Made by a program: the position numbers and the translations under genes
Source: Onthophagus taurus
Taxonomy: Eukaryota; Arthropoda; Insecta; Coleoptera; Scarabaeidae
Assembly (NCBI RefSeq): GCF_036711975.1
Contig: NC_091976.1
Coordinates: forward strand, 25,544,001-25,608,000
Length of the DNA: 64,000 nt
Direction of reading: 5' to 3'
Part shown: positions 11,549 through 22,814 of the stretch, piece by piece
How positions within the stretch are numbered: position 1 is the first letter of the stretch
Layout of the letters: each line of letters begins with the position of its first letter
The notes under the pieces: model-generated
The model's database searches: none
Seen by the model: the letters and a program-made list of their open reading frames with translations, nothing else
What the model was told of the DNA's origin: nothing

Positions 11549-12260
11549 ATGGCTTCATCAGAACCGATTCAAGTGAGTTCGTTACCACTACCGCCGATGC
11601 AATACATTAACCAATACTCTGATGAGATGATTCGAAGGGGCAGAGCCCCTCGGCCTCCACCGCCGATACATGATACTTATCATATGTTTGGAAATACTTT
11701 TAATACTGAAGAAAGTATCATTCGGCCGTTAGAAAGCCAGGTAAATAAAAAATAATTTAATTAATTATGATTAAAATCATTTCTTTTAGGGTATAAAACG
11801 TTTATATCCTTTACATTTTGATCGTAGGAGAGAATTAAAGAAACTTAATCAATCTCTTTTAGTGAATTTCTTAGACTTACTTGATTTATTAGTACACTGC
11901 CCGGATTCTCCGCGTAGAGCGGAAAAAGTAGAAGATTTAAGCTTATTATTTATCCACATTCATCATTTACTAAATGAATTTAGACCACATCAAGCACGCG
12001 AAACTTTAAGGGTTATGATGGAATTGCAACGAAGGGAACGTTTGGAAACTGCAAATAGATTTCAAAAGCATTTGGATAAAGTTAAAGAAATTTTAGAGCA
12101 AGCTTTACAAAACTTACCCGAACCTATGGAAATTGATTCTCAACTGATGATTGAGACAGATTTACTTGTTAATAGTGATAATAATATTAAAGATGATATC
12201 AATTCGGATCCTTGTAGTATTTTTGATAGGATTATGTGTAAAGTTGTTGATGAAATGTAA
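11549..12260 (+). CDS. MED7: Mediator of RNA polymerase II transcription subunit 7
   Basis: Two exons, 11549-11740 and 11790-12260, joined over a 49-bp intron (GTAAATAA...TTTTAG, phase 0), give 220 residues, close to the usual size in insects. MED7 is a middle-module subunit of the nuclear Mediator complex, pairing with MED21 through a coiled coil. Diagnostic blocks are [17 protein letters not shown] at the N-terminus, [16 protein letters not shown], then [57 protein letters not shown] and the helical [20 protein letters not shown]. The acidic Asn/Asp-rich tail ends at TAA 12258-12260. The gene is divergent from Angel. A broken copy of its tail lies at 15338-15523. Confidence 0.96.
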
Positions 12261-12412
12261 TAAAAAAGTTTTTTTTATTTGTGATAAGATTATCAAAAAA
12301 TTAATAAAATGGGAGTTGAGGTTATGTCATTTTTGGTTTTTTTTGGGTTATGACAGGTTAAATTAAAACTCATTGTTTTGAAGTAAAAAATTTTATTCAT
12401 TTAAAATTTGGC
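12261..12412 (+). other. MED7 3' flank
   Basis: A+T-rich, with AATAAAA motifs just after the stop codon (12258) and at 12301-12308 that could serve as polyadenylation signals. The 12261-12398 part is also present in the duplicate at 15430-15523. Confidence 0.5.
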
Positions 12413-12508
12413 AATAAGAAAACGCTAAAATTGTACTGGTCAGGCTTTAGAGATCATAAAGAAGTTTGGAATTATATTGGGCAGACATCAGGAAAAACTC
12501 TAAAATTG
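12413..12508 (+). repeat. 41-bp satellite block 5
   Basis: Two to three monomers (CAATAAGAAAACGCTAAAATT, GTACTGGTCAGGCTTTAGAG) directly after the MED7 3' flank, cut at 12508 by an insertion. Confidence 0.8.
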
Positions 12509-13494
12509 AAAAAAGTAGTGGAGTATATAACTACTTTTAAAATATGGTACTTAGATTACTAACTACCAAGTAGTTAGTAGTTAAATATCTAACTACTTTT
12601 TTAACTATAACTGCAAAAATGCATAAAAAGGTCTGCAATAATAAATAAATAAATGTAAAATAAAATAAACAACTTTTCATTATATAAAGTTTATTTTAAA
12701 GGTAACTAGTTTCTAGTTAGCAGTTATCAACTGTTTGAACTGTTATACATAAATTATGCTTAAAGGTCAGATACACAAAACTGAATCTTATGAGGTAGGT
12801 ATTAAAATTATTTAAAATTTTCAAGTTATTTAAAAAATATAATAAACAAATAAACGTAGAATCTTGTAACTTTGAAAGCGCCTTTTAATGTAAGTTAAGT
12901 TTGCTTTAAAAAAACTGCTCAAAAAGATTGTCAGCATGACTTGTTTAATTAACTTATAATCATAGAGCATTTCTTTATTAGTTCTTCTATCTTCCAAGTA
13001 CTGTAATAATTCTAACTCCAATTTATTTCTTACAAAATCTTTTTCTGATTGGATGTTTTTTGTATTTATCATAATTTTTTGAATTTTCATCTCTTTTGAA
13101 AACAAAAAAATTATTTCCAGGTTGTACATCAGTTAAAATTAGGTTATCATCACTTCCTTCCAGAACATCATCATCAAACAAACCACAACATTTGTTTATA
13201 ATAAGTTTTAAGAATAAATCTTTGTTTACTCTATGATCAATTTCCTGGTAAACATTCAGCCTCCTCAGTTTAATGGACGGTATCATTACTGACGCAATTA
13301 TAGCCTTAAGAGAATCATCATTTATTGAAAATAAATTCAATCATCATTCACAAAAATAGTTAGAATACCTACTACTTTAGGGGAATATTTTATACCAGCA
13401 TAAAATAATCGAGTATAACTACTAATAGAACGAGACTACTTAGAATACAACAACTTTTACGCAAAAAGTAGTTAACTACTTTTGTAGTTAACTC
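12509..13494 (-). mobile_element. hAT-like DNA element, degenerate
   Basis: The element interrupts a satellite monomer. Both ends are rich in AGTAGTTAACTAC-type motifs. On the minus strand are broken coding traces near 13340-12830. One ends LELELLQYLEDRR, then YDYKLIKQVMLTIFL, which resembles the hAT C-terminal region before the PSSAPVERLFS block. The assignment is tentative and no intact protein remains. Confidence 0.5.
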
Positions 13495-13576
13495 CTAGTC
13501 AGATTTTAAACATCATAAAGAAGTCTGGAATTATACTGGACAGAGTCTAGACCATCATTAAATTTGCCATACTCCA
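13495..13576 (+). repeat. 41-bp satellite block 6
   Basis: About two monomers (TAGTCAGATTTTAAACATC, TACTGGACAGAGTCTAGACC) between the hAT-like element and a truncated Jockey insertion. Confidence 0.8.
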
Positions 13577-14338
13577 GACAACAAGAGCATGATATCACCC
13601 AAGCTATAAAAGATGACATAGCTATGTTTGCTGATGACACGGTATTATATGCAAAAGACTACGATCTGTCGGTAGCCATTAATAAATTACAAAGAAATGC
13701 CCAAAAGATAAACAAGTGGCTAAATCTATGGAATCTGGAAGTAAACGCAAAAAAATGTGCTGCAAAAATCTTTACCCTAAGACAAATAAGAAACCCTCAA
13801 CAACTACAATTATATAGCCTCATAAACAGGAAATCCGCGCTTAAACCCGAAAGTACCATTCTAATCTACACCTCATTCATTCGTCCATCAATAACGTACG
13901 CATGTGAAATCTGGGGTAATACGGCTAAATCAAATCTTAAAAAATTATGCGCTTTTCAAAATAAGATTTTAAGAACAGCAGTGGACGCCGAATGGTTCAT
14001 AACAAACAAACAGCTCCATAAAGAACTAGGCGTCAAAACAATAGAGGAATTCATTGCATGTAAAACAAAGAAATTTCACGAAAACCTACGTATGTGCGAA
14101 TCAACAAATATCTACAATTTGGGCAGAAGAAATACCCATCAACGATTACAACGTAGACTTCCCCAAGACCTATTCATAAATTAAAAAAGCATAATTATAA
14201 TTGTATATTCCCAGAAGAGTGAATGTTGACTTCTCTTGCCATATATTGTAAATAGTGTAAATTTATTTGAAAAATGCCATGTATAACTGTTTGTAGTTGG
14301 TCTGGTATGGAATAAATTAAAAAAAAAAGACAACAAGA
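13577..14338 (+). mobile_element. 5'-truncated Jockey-type LINE with target-site duplication
   Basis: The insertion 13587-14328 ends in an A-rich tail and is flanked by GACAACAAGA at 13577-13586 and 14329-14338, which is satellite sequence duplicated on insertion. The open frame (about 13590-14184) includes the reverse-transcriptase box FADDT, then NKWLNLWNLEVNAKKC, and after an internal deletion FIRPSITYACEIWGN and LGVKTIEEFIACKTKKF, a normal ORF2 C-terminus. Most of the RT and the whole endonuclease are missing. Confidence 0.85.
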
Positions 14339-14690
14339 AAACGCTAAAATTGTACTGGTCAGGCTTTAGAGATCATAAAGAAGTCTGAAATTATATTGGG
14401 CAGACATCAGACACCGCGAAAAGTTCTAAAATTGTATAGGTGAGACATCAGACATCATAGAGAAATCGTTAATTGTACTGGTCACAGTTTAGAATACCAA
14501 GAGGTTTTCTGGAATTAAATTGGCTGGTCTCCAGACAACGAGAAAACTCGAATATTGTACTAGTCAGACTTTAGACATCATAAAGAAGTCTGGAATTATA
14601 CTGGGCAGTGTTCTAAACTCTGCCTAGAAGGCGATGAGATTTTCGAGAATTAAATTGGCCATACTCCAGACAATAAAAAAACTCTAAAAT
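14329..14690 (+). repeat. 41-bp satellite block 7
   Basis: About eight monomers resuming after the LINE tail (ACAACAAGAAAACGCTAAAATT onward), ending in sequence that drifts from consensus near 14640. Confidence 0.8.
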
Positions 14691-15337
14691 TTTTTTAAAA
14701 CACTTTTAACAAATATGTACTAATGCTCAAATAAGAATGCTCTAAAACCCAGTTATTCATTTATAGTAACATTATTTAAAAAAACTTTATTACGAGGAAA
14801 AATGTTTCGATTATAAAGAAATAGGTCCTTTCGTTTTCAGTGCAAAATAGTCGTAAGTCCAAAATTAATCTACACATCAATATTGGGTATTACTGAAAAC
14901 CTTTAAACATACCGAAAAATTTGCCCCAATAGTAAAGCCAGATATGAAAATCTTTTAACTTATGCTAAAGAGGCCCCAGAATTTCCTAATGATGATTAAT
15001 AATAATAAATTAATAGGTTTTAAAGTTTCAAATTTGTTCTAAAAAAAATATAATAAGTTTGCTTATTTTTTGTAGTTCATATTGTTACATATTTTTATGT
15101 TTTAAGTCTAAATAATCATTTCATTTTTTACAGCCAAGATGTAAGTCCAATAATTTTGTAAAAATAAAGATTTTTGATAAAAATATGCTATTAATGAATA
15201 TTTGGACTATTAATATTAAAAAATACCGATATTTTCGAGCTTTATTTGTGAGGTAAAAACATGAGAATTATTTTAATTTATTATTATTTGAAGTTAAATT
15301 AGACATTTTGGACATTTTCACCTCTCAGGTACAGACT
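14691..15337. other. No gene recognised; one short coding-like relic
   Basis: A+T-rich. A plus-strand relic near 14921-14998 reads ICPNSKARYENLLTYAKEAP then EFPNDD and a stop, and looks like the tail of some protein, but stops precede it and I cannot name it. Confidence 0.3.
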
Positions 15338-15523
15338 TGTTATAGTGATAATAATATTAAAGATGACGCCAATTCGGATCTCTGTAGTATTTTTGATAGG
15401 ATTACATGCGTAAAGTTATTGATGAAATGCAATAAAATTGTGATAAGATTATCATAAAATTAATAAAATGAGTTAAGATGGGTTCAATTAAAACTCATTG
15501 TTTCGAAGTGAAAAATTTTATAT
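15338..15523 (+). pseudogene. Partial copy of the MED7 3' end
   Basis: Matches MED7 exon 2 tail plus 3' flank (about 12168-12398), from GTTATAGTGATAATAATATT through ATTTTTGATAGGATTA to AAAACTCATTGTTTCGAAGT. It carries small deletions, and the original stop context GAAATGTAA reads GAAATGCAA here. No promoter or start is present, so it is a non-functional duplicate. Confidence 0.85.
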
Positions 15524-15763
15524 TTGCTGGATGTTCATAAAAATCTTCAATAAATAGGCTGTCATAGGCTCAAATGAAAATAACCCTCCAATGATACATA
15601 CGAAATCACAACGGTTAATAATATGGACTTAAAAATTACAACTGAATTATAAAGTAGTTAACCGGAAAGAACAAAGATTTACAACGCACTTGGTTTAAAA
15701 AAAAGGATAATAACAACGTAAAAAAAATATAGTACGGAGGGTGCTTTTAATCTTATGATTTCT

Positions 15764-18700
15764 TTATTTGAAGATTTTCCCTTGATTGAACTTCCGTCCG
15801 TCTTTGTCTTCGCCCGACCATGCAAAGTATTGTGCCACTAATTTTTTAGTTTCCGCATCGGCGGGGTCTAATTTTTTCCAATCGTAAACTTCGTAATCTA
15901 TTTGCCAATCAGGACTTAGCTAATAAAAAAATAAACTGTTGAATTAATTGAGGTTGGAACAACAAATAGTTACCGTAAATGCCAAATCTTGACCTCTCCA
16001 AACCCAAATTCCGGAAATGGAACTATCATTATCCGTACCGAAAAGGCACACAGATGCAAAGGCTTGTTTACGCATTTTATCCAATCTCTGGTACATACCT
16101 TAAAAATAAATATGTATAATAAAAATTAGTTTTAAATAAAATTACATTTTTACCTGTGATTAAATTACAGCTCATAAAAACTTTAGTAAGTTCATCTCTA
16201 TATTTATATTCACCGTACCAAATAGAATAATTTTCTGGATCAAATTTCTCCCAGAAGTAAGGAATTGATTTGGATTCATCTTCGTTGGAATAAAATCTTT
16301 TAAAATCATCCATGTTGAAGGTTCCTTTTGGCATGGAATCGAAGGGATCCTTACTTTTTGGTTCTTCAGCCAAAGCAGCTTCAGCAGCATCCATTTCTTC
16401 TTCAGGTTCGGGTTCTTTTTTTTCAGCCTTCTTCTTCTCCTGTTTCTTTTCATCTTTCTTTTCAGTTTTCTTTTCTTTCTTATCTTTAGCTTTACCTATT
16501 TTTCGCAACAAAATAAAACTAAACAACCTAACTTTTTTAATTTGTATATGATCAAATTAAATCACAACTTACTCTTTTTTTTATTATTTTTATCATTATC
16601 CAAAGCAGCTTTATTTTTAATTTTTTTTTAATTAAGCTTTAATAAATAAATTACGAATATAATTTACCTTGGTTAGCTTGGAACTCGCTATATTTTTTAT
16701 GATCGACCTCAGCAACTTTTTCGCAAATCTTCACCTCACCAACGACGGCTTTAAATTCGGGTTGATTAATAACGGTGGTAAACCACCTTGTTACGTTTCC
16801 AAATGGTTTTCTATACTCAGGATCGAACGTTGTTGTGTAACAATGTAAAAGGGTGCACGCCACGGAAATATCAGCTAACGATACACGTTCACCCACCAAG
16901 AAAGTTCTTGTAAGTAAGTGGGTGTTGAGTACATTTAAAGCTAATTTCATGTCTTCTTTAGATCTTTCAAAAGTCTAAAAAGAAATAAATTAAGTAATCG
17001 TGGGGTTTTAAAAATTAAGAGTGAAGTTATAAAAATGATTAATAATGTTTTTGAAGATTTTGGTACTTTTTTATGATGCAACATGATAATTAGTTGATTA
17101 AAAAACCTTCAAAATGTTTTTATTTATCTCTTATAGTTACAAATTACAAAATGAAATTGTTTATAATCTGCCTTTGAAAGAGAAAAGTTCTTTTTAATTA
17201 TTCTTTTTTTGATATCATTGTAAGTATGCAACCAAATACGCAAATTGCGTGTTGCAATACCAAAACTGTGATATTGGTTGCATACTTGGAATGATTACGT
17301 CGGGTACGATAATTAATTAGCACACTGTACAGTGAGTCACTAAAGGGGGTATGCCATCTTGGTGATACGAAAATAAAGATAACTTTAAGGTTTTCTTGCT
17401 GCGTTGGGAAAAATGCTTTTCAAAAACAAGTTATGGAGTTCTTGGTGGCATAGACTTAGCGATTAATTTTGGCGCATTTATGAAAAAGAGTGTAGGCAAA
17501 TAAATTACTAAACAGTAAAAATTTAAACTACAACATACGAAATTAACTAATTACATACATATTTTTATATTAAAGATTAATATTACTCTCAGAAGAAATA
17601 TGTAACACTTTCTAGGACATTTTGGGTATGGAGGTTGGTAATATTACTTATTTGGGGGATTTTTTAAGTTTCCTATTTTGCTCTTTTAAATCTATAAGTG
17701 TTCGTGTTCTTAGTGAAGGTTCACAAAAATCGTTAAAAGAAGAAATTAAGTAACCAAACTCTATATTGACATTTTTTCAAGCAATATTTGGTGGGTAGAT
17801 GTTACATTTTTACTTTTTTATTATACAGTGTAATGAAACAGCAGATAACTTACTCAAATTTCATGTAGAAAAATCAGTTTTAACTCGAAATGAAAGAATA
17901 CGTATTTTTTTTAGATGCAGCTTTGTTTGTAACTTCCTTTGTAAAACTTCCTGTCAAGAAGAAGGTTCGTCAATACAGCGCAGAATATTTATCCCTTGCT
18001 TTTACAGAATTTCTGTAATTGGAATCTGGCAAAATACGACTGCAGAGCGTTATTTGCAGCCAGGTTCTAGCAAATGATTCTATGAAACCAGCTAATTTAA
18101 GACACAATTTTGAAACAAAGAACATTGCCATACCAGCATCAAACAATTCAGCCATAATGGCCTCCTTTAAGGTATACCAGCTAATAGCTCAAAAACGTAA
18201 AACTCATACTATTGTCTCATATTACCAGCAGTAAAAATTATGGTATCTGCAATAATTGGGGATAAAGTTGTCAAAGAACTTACACAAATTCCGTTGTCAC
18301 ACAATACAGTGAACAAAGAAGAATTCAAAGTATGGCAGAAAACATAAAAGATCAATTAATACAAAGGGTTCGTGTATCACCTTGGTTTGCTATACTGGTA
18401 CAGTTGGATGAAACAACGAACGTAACTAGTCAGGCAGTTATATTGTGCTCTATGAGATACAAGCATGAAGATGCCGTTCTCGAAGACCTGTCCTTTGTAG
18501 ATTCTTTAATTAACACCACCGCAAAAGAAATGTTTGAAAAATTAAATAAGTTTTTCTATAAAAATAAAATCGATTGGCGAAATGTGTTGGTGTAAACACA
18601 GACGGTGCCAAAGCTATGAACCGGGGAGAATAAAGAAAGTATCTTCATCTGCAGAGCGGTCCATTGTGGTATACATCGAGAAGCGTTGGTTACAAAAAGA

Positions 18701-21700
18701 ATTCCTGCAGAATTAAAAGCGGAATTTTATTAAAAGTAGAGCGGTGAATACGCGGCTTTTTTCACAATTATACAAAGAAATGGGACGCGATCACTATGCA
18801 CTGCGAATGCATACAAATGTAAGGTGGCTTTCGAAGGGAAAAGCACTGGTCGACTTTGGGAATTACATAAAGAAGTCAATGTACTCTTTAATTGTATTAG
18901 TCACAGTCTAGAATACCAAGAGATTGTCTGAAATTAAATTGCCTGGACTACAGACAATGAGAAAACTCTAATATTGCACTAGTCAGACTTTAGCCATCAT
19001 AAAGAAGTCTGGAATTATACTGGGCAGAGTCTAGAACATCATGAGATTGTCTTGAATTAAATTGACCGTACTCCAGATAACAAGAAACCGCTAAAATTGT
19101 ACTGGTCAGGCTTTAGAAATCATAAAGAAGTCTGGAATTATATTGGGCAGACATCAGAAATCGCGAAAAACTCTAAAATTGACAGGTGAGACGTCGGACA
19201 TCATAGAGAAGTCTTTAATTGTATTGGTCACAGTCTAGAATATCAAGAGATTATCTGGAATTAAATTAACTGGACTCCAGACAATGAGAAAACTCTAATA
19301 TTGTGCTAGACTCAGACTTTAGACATCATAAAGAAGTCTGGAATTATACTGGGCAGAGTCTAGAACATCATGAGATTTTGTCCGAACTCTATGTCGAAAT
19401 CCACTTCCATTTTTCCTGAAGATCCGGTATGGTTTAAATTTTTCTTTATGATCATCGACTCAATCTTGGTATTCTGCAGTGTCTTCTTTACTTTTCCAGT
19501 AACTGCAGTTTTTGAAAATTTAAGACTTTATTTCCAAATCAACAATTTTATCCAATCAATGTTGTTACACCAAGTAGAAATAAAAATCCCCTGTTCTTCC
19601 ATGTTTCGTCACCAGAAACTGTTATTCCTCCAATTTGGTTGTTCTGGATTGATAATTCTGTTTCTTTACCGGCTGCTTTCGAAAAAGACTTGTCGCGCAC
19701 GACTCTTGTTGCAAGTGTAACTTTCGCAATTATTTTATCGTAAAAAGCAAATACTAAGCAGTCTCATAACAAATATTAATCTTGGATTGATGTCAAAGTA
19801 TCACATATAACAGACACTTTGAAACCCAAACTACGCTGAGCTGTTTCTAAAAAATTTATTTTTGAGCCACATTCTTTGCAAACAACAATGTTAGAAAGTG
19901 CAGTAAAAACAGAAACAAAATCTCTCATCAATTGTAGTCATCTTCGCTCATTTTTAACTTCTTGGCTGCACTGGTCTCACTCTCACTTTGATGTTTCAGA
20001 ATATGACGATTGAAAGGGTTTCTGCCACGCACTGTACGTCTCACTGCACGATATGAAGACCTCGCATTCCTTCATTACTTGCAATTATACGCACTTCGTA
20101 AACACTACTCGTTTTTAACTTTTGCCGTTAAAATGTGCGAAACGCAAACTAAATGTCTAACTAATGTCAAAATACCTACATATACAAGGTGGTTCAAATT
20201 TTAATCGGGAAACTTTACTAGGATGTAGTATTTGTCAAAAAAACTCTTGTGTTTTCGAGCTATGAGCCGTCAAAGTTGAGCTAAAAATTGACATTTTATT
20301 TCGGCTATAAGAAAACCGAAGAACTTGAAAATATGTATGTATTTAGTACTGATTAAGACCTTATTTTCAAGCATACCTCAAGCTTTCTTAGCGCTCTCTA
20401 AGGGGATGAAATTTACAACCCCTGCGTTTGCACGAATTGCTAACCAGTTTACTATGAGTCACTTCTTATGTAATCAAATGGGACAAGCAGAGATGACCAG
20501 CAGATGACTAAAGCAAATCTATGACTAAACTGAACAAACTACAGGTTTTGATTGGTGATGAGTAGCTTCAGTTTGGTCACTAATGAGTCAGTAACTGGTT
20601 AGTGACCCTCCATGTCCAGCCCGCTTGAAAGTTGTACTTGAGAAACTTGAGTAGAATTTAACTATAAAAATGCAGTTCAAGTAGAAACCATACACTTTAG
20701 GCTTGGTGGACATTTTTGCTCTTACTTTGCTGACTTTGGTTGATAACATTTTAATAATTACTAATGAGTTAAACATAGTCAGGTCGTCGTGCCATATCTC
20801 ATTCCAAGCTTTGTAGTATTTTTTGCCATCAAAGCGTCTACTGCAGTTCTTACCATTCTATAGGCCAGATCGACACTGCCACAGATCTACTTATTCAATG
20901 GGTAACATGGGCAGATAAAACATTGAGTCTATTTCATAAAAAATCTACTATTATCTATCTAATAATTGTTGCAAATCCATGTTGTAAGTTTTTAGTAAAA
21001 TCATTCGCGTTCATATCTTTCCTAAATGGCGTCTTTCTACCATTTTTAGTCTTTTGAGAAGTAAATATTTTCAACATCTTTATGATCCTTAGATTCTCAG
21101 TATATAAACTGGTATAGGCGATAACACGAGAATGAATTCCGCAATTTCCGCTTTATTTTCCGCATACAGTACAGATATTACGCCCATAAGACGACGTATG
21201 TTAGAGTGAAATGGCATATTATGAATGTTTTTACGCGATGAGAATGACTCATATACTTCTGGTGGTATAGAGCATATCTATAACCAACAAATCATTCTTA
21301 ATACATTAAAAATGTTCTTTTGACAGTTTCAGGAATAGGTTTCAGTCGAAATTATTCCACTTTTATTAATTTAAATGTATCTGGGCAACCCACATCCTCA
21401 GGTTACATCTTCAGGATGTGGATAGGATACAAAAATAAAACTACAATATTTAAAAATTGGCAATGTTGGGATTCTAAGATATCTAAATCTTGCAAGATTA
21501 AGATTAGAACTAACACTATATCTAAAACTAGAATCATTTGAGTTTAGCTGCACATCTCTAAGTTAAGATGGCTAAACCAGAATGATCTACTTCTAGGTAT
21601 AGTGTTAGTTCTAGTTTTACACTTGCCCTGTTACTATGTAGAAGTACTGTGTAGTCTTAATGAAGGGTTTAGCTGTGGGTCTCTCAAGATTGAAACTCAG

Positions 21701-22416
21701 AGTTATCATAAGGAAGTCACCTTTTCCAAGCACAACTTTTCCTTTGCAAAACTACCCAATGTACTATTAAGCTATGTTGCATTTTATCTGGGACAGTGCA
21801 AGTGCATAATAATTTTGTAACTATGGTTATTGCATTTATATTTTATACTATATATAGTATACATACTTGTTTATTAAACGGCATAATACCCAAAACTGGA
21901 AAAACCCAAGCACAAGCCGGTGGTAAAATGTCACTTTCAGCAAACCCCACCCATTGAAGTACTTGAGCCTGATCGAAGGCATTTTTTCCCCTGAGCTGTT
22001 CATTTGAAACGTAATAAGCAATAGCATTGCTATCGGTTAGGAATTTTCCATCTGATGTTTCAAAAGCTGGCACCTAAAATAACGAACCTAACCTCAAACT
22101 AACCTTTCAACATTAACTTACATTCTACTTACTTTTCCGGCCGGAAACTTTTTTAGGAACGCATCGGTTTTGTTGGTCTCGCCAAATTTGAAGTTTTCAT
22201 CGACGTTTACGTTCGCCGCCGAGTATTTAGCGGCAACGAGGACCTTGTAAGCCCTGAAGTTCTCCGGGTAAGTGTATAAAGTCTGTTGATGAAAATACGA
22301 ACGGATTAATATAGGAAATAAATCGGATGAACGTTGGGGACATATTCTAATTGATGATGACGATTATTTTCGATAGATAAATGTTGATTTTAGATAAAAC
22401 TTACGCCTGCAGCCAT
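15764..22416 (-). CDS. eEF1gamma: Translation elongation factor 1 gamma
   Basis: Exons on the minus strand: 22405-22416 (MAAG), 22133-22282, 21867-22073, 16668-16974, a possible 36-nt exon 16573-16608, 16154-16495, 15974-16098 and 15764-15919. All have GT/AG borders and joining phases. The product is 444 residues with the small exon or 432 without; family members are about 430-440. It is the cytosolic, GST-like scaffold subunit of the eEF1B guanine-exchange complex. The N-terminal GST fold shows [39 protein letters not shown] and [12 protein letters not shown] Lys/Glu-rich linker follows, then the conserved C-terminal domain with [62 protein letters not shown] and the terminal FNQGKIFK. Intron 3 (16975-21866) is 4.9 kb and repeat-filled. 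Confidence 0.97.
16573..16608 (-). CDS. eEF1gamma: Candidate 36-nt cassette exon of eEF1-gamma
   Basis: Bounded by AG (16609-16610) and a strong GTAAGT donor (16567-16572). It has 36 nt with phase 1 on both sides, so inclusion ([13 protein letters not shown]) or skipping (Q-G-K-A-K) both keep frame. It adds a basic Asn/Lys patch to the linker between the GST-like and C-terminal domains. Confidence 0.6.
16975..17960. other. eEF1-gamma intron 3, 3' part: no gene; small hairpin at 17221-17292
   Basis: Mostly A+T-rich. At 17222-17289, AAGTATGCAACCAA and its reverse complement TTGGTTGCATACTT are about 40 bp apart, a hairpin with 14-bp perfect arms. The rest shows no coding motif. Confidence 0.5.
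17960..18870 (+). pseudogene. hAT transposase relic of the ZBED5/SCAND3 type
   Basis: Plus-strand traces in shifting frames read in family order: [16 protein letters not shown], then a BED-finger-like [16 protein letters not shown](H)NF, then [39 protein letters not shown], a VNTDGAKAM-like stretch near 18590-18620 and [16 protein letters not shown] near 18805-18850. Frameshifts and stops break it, and the C-terminus is cut by satellite at about 18870. It lies in the eEF1-gamma intron, antisense to the gene. Confidence 0.75.
18870..19380 (+). repeat. 41-bp satellite block 8, in the eEF1-gamma intron
   Basis: About twelve monomers with the same consensus as in the Angel intron (CTCTTTAATTGTATTAGTCAC, CTAGTCAGACTTTAGCC, TACTGGGCAGAGTCTAG). 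It joins the hAT relic on one side and the Mutator-like relic on the other. Confidence 0.85.
19381..20030 (-). pseudogene. Mutator-like (MULE/Phantom-type) transposase relic
   Basis: Minus-strand traces in family order: [15 protein letters not shown] and [13 protein letters not shown] near 20030-19930, [20 protein letters not shown] and [10 protein letters not shown] near 19890-19800, then [20 protein letters not shown] and [20 protein letters not shown] near 19735-19560. Stops and frameshifts interrupt, and no C-terminal DDE region was seen. Family name is from remembered motif layout. Confidence 0.6.
20031..21866. other. eEF1-gamma intron 3, 5' part: repeats, no gene seen
   Basis: Contains an unidentified repeat starting near 20183 (ACAAGGTGGTTCAAATTTTAATC). 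An imperfect hairpin element lies at 21503-21614. No exon-like open frame with conserved motifs is visible. Confidence 0.4.
21503..21614. repeat. Hairpin MITE fragment, TAGTGTTAGTTCTAG family
   Basis: Left arm begins AGAACTAACACTATA and right arm ends TATAGTGTTAGTTCT. The arms are imperfect inverses of each other over about 48 bp (GAATCATTTGAGTTTAGC against GCTAAACCAGAATGATC). Related pieces lie at 4798-4897 and after 42774. Confidence 0.6.
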
Positions 22417-22445
22417 CTCTAAAAAGTTCCAAGCAGAAAAGGCCG
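22417..22445 (-). promoter_or_regulatory. Putative 5'TOP start of eEF1-gamma mRNA
   Basis: About 20 nt upstream of the ATG the minus strand reads GGCCTTTTCTGC. A transcript starting at the C near 22442 would begin with a pyrimidine run, the 5'TOP signature usual for elongation-factor mRNAs, implying TOR-linked translational control. The start is inferred. Confidence 0.5.
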
Positions 22446-22814
22446 ACGATCAGAAGTTGCGAATTTGACAGCTCGACTGCAGTACGCCATCTTTTGATCG
22501 TTTATATAAGTTTATTGACACCTATTGGAAAATATTTTAAACTATTTTTTTATAATTATAGAACATTATAAATAAATTAAACATATACTTAAAAAAAAAT
22601 AATTTGTTGATTATTTAATTAAACCACTTTATTTTAATTAAAATTATTTTAATTGAAATTATTTAAATTGAAACGTCAAAATGTAGATGGTGCCACATCT
22701 CTATTTATGTTTTAAATTTTAAAATAAATATTTATTTAATACTTTATTATAATTAAAACTACAAAATTAATAAATTACATCATTTAAATCACATTTAATT
22801 CTATTTAATTATTT
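22446..22814. other. Intergenic, no feature seen
   Basis: Very A+T-rich sequence between the eEF1-gamma 5' end and the 3' end of the next gene. No conserved motif seen. Confidence 0.4.
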
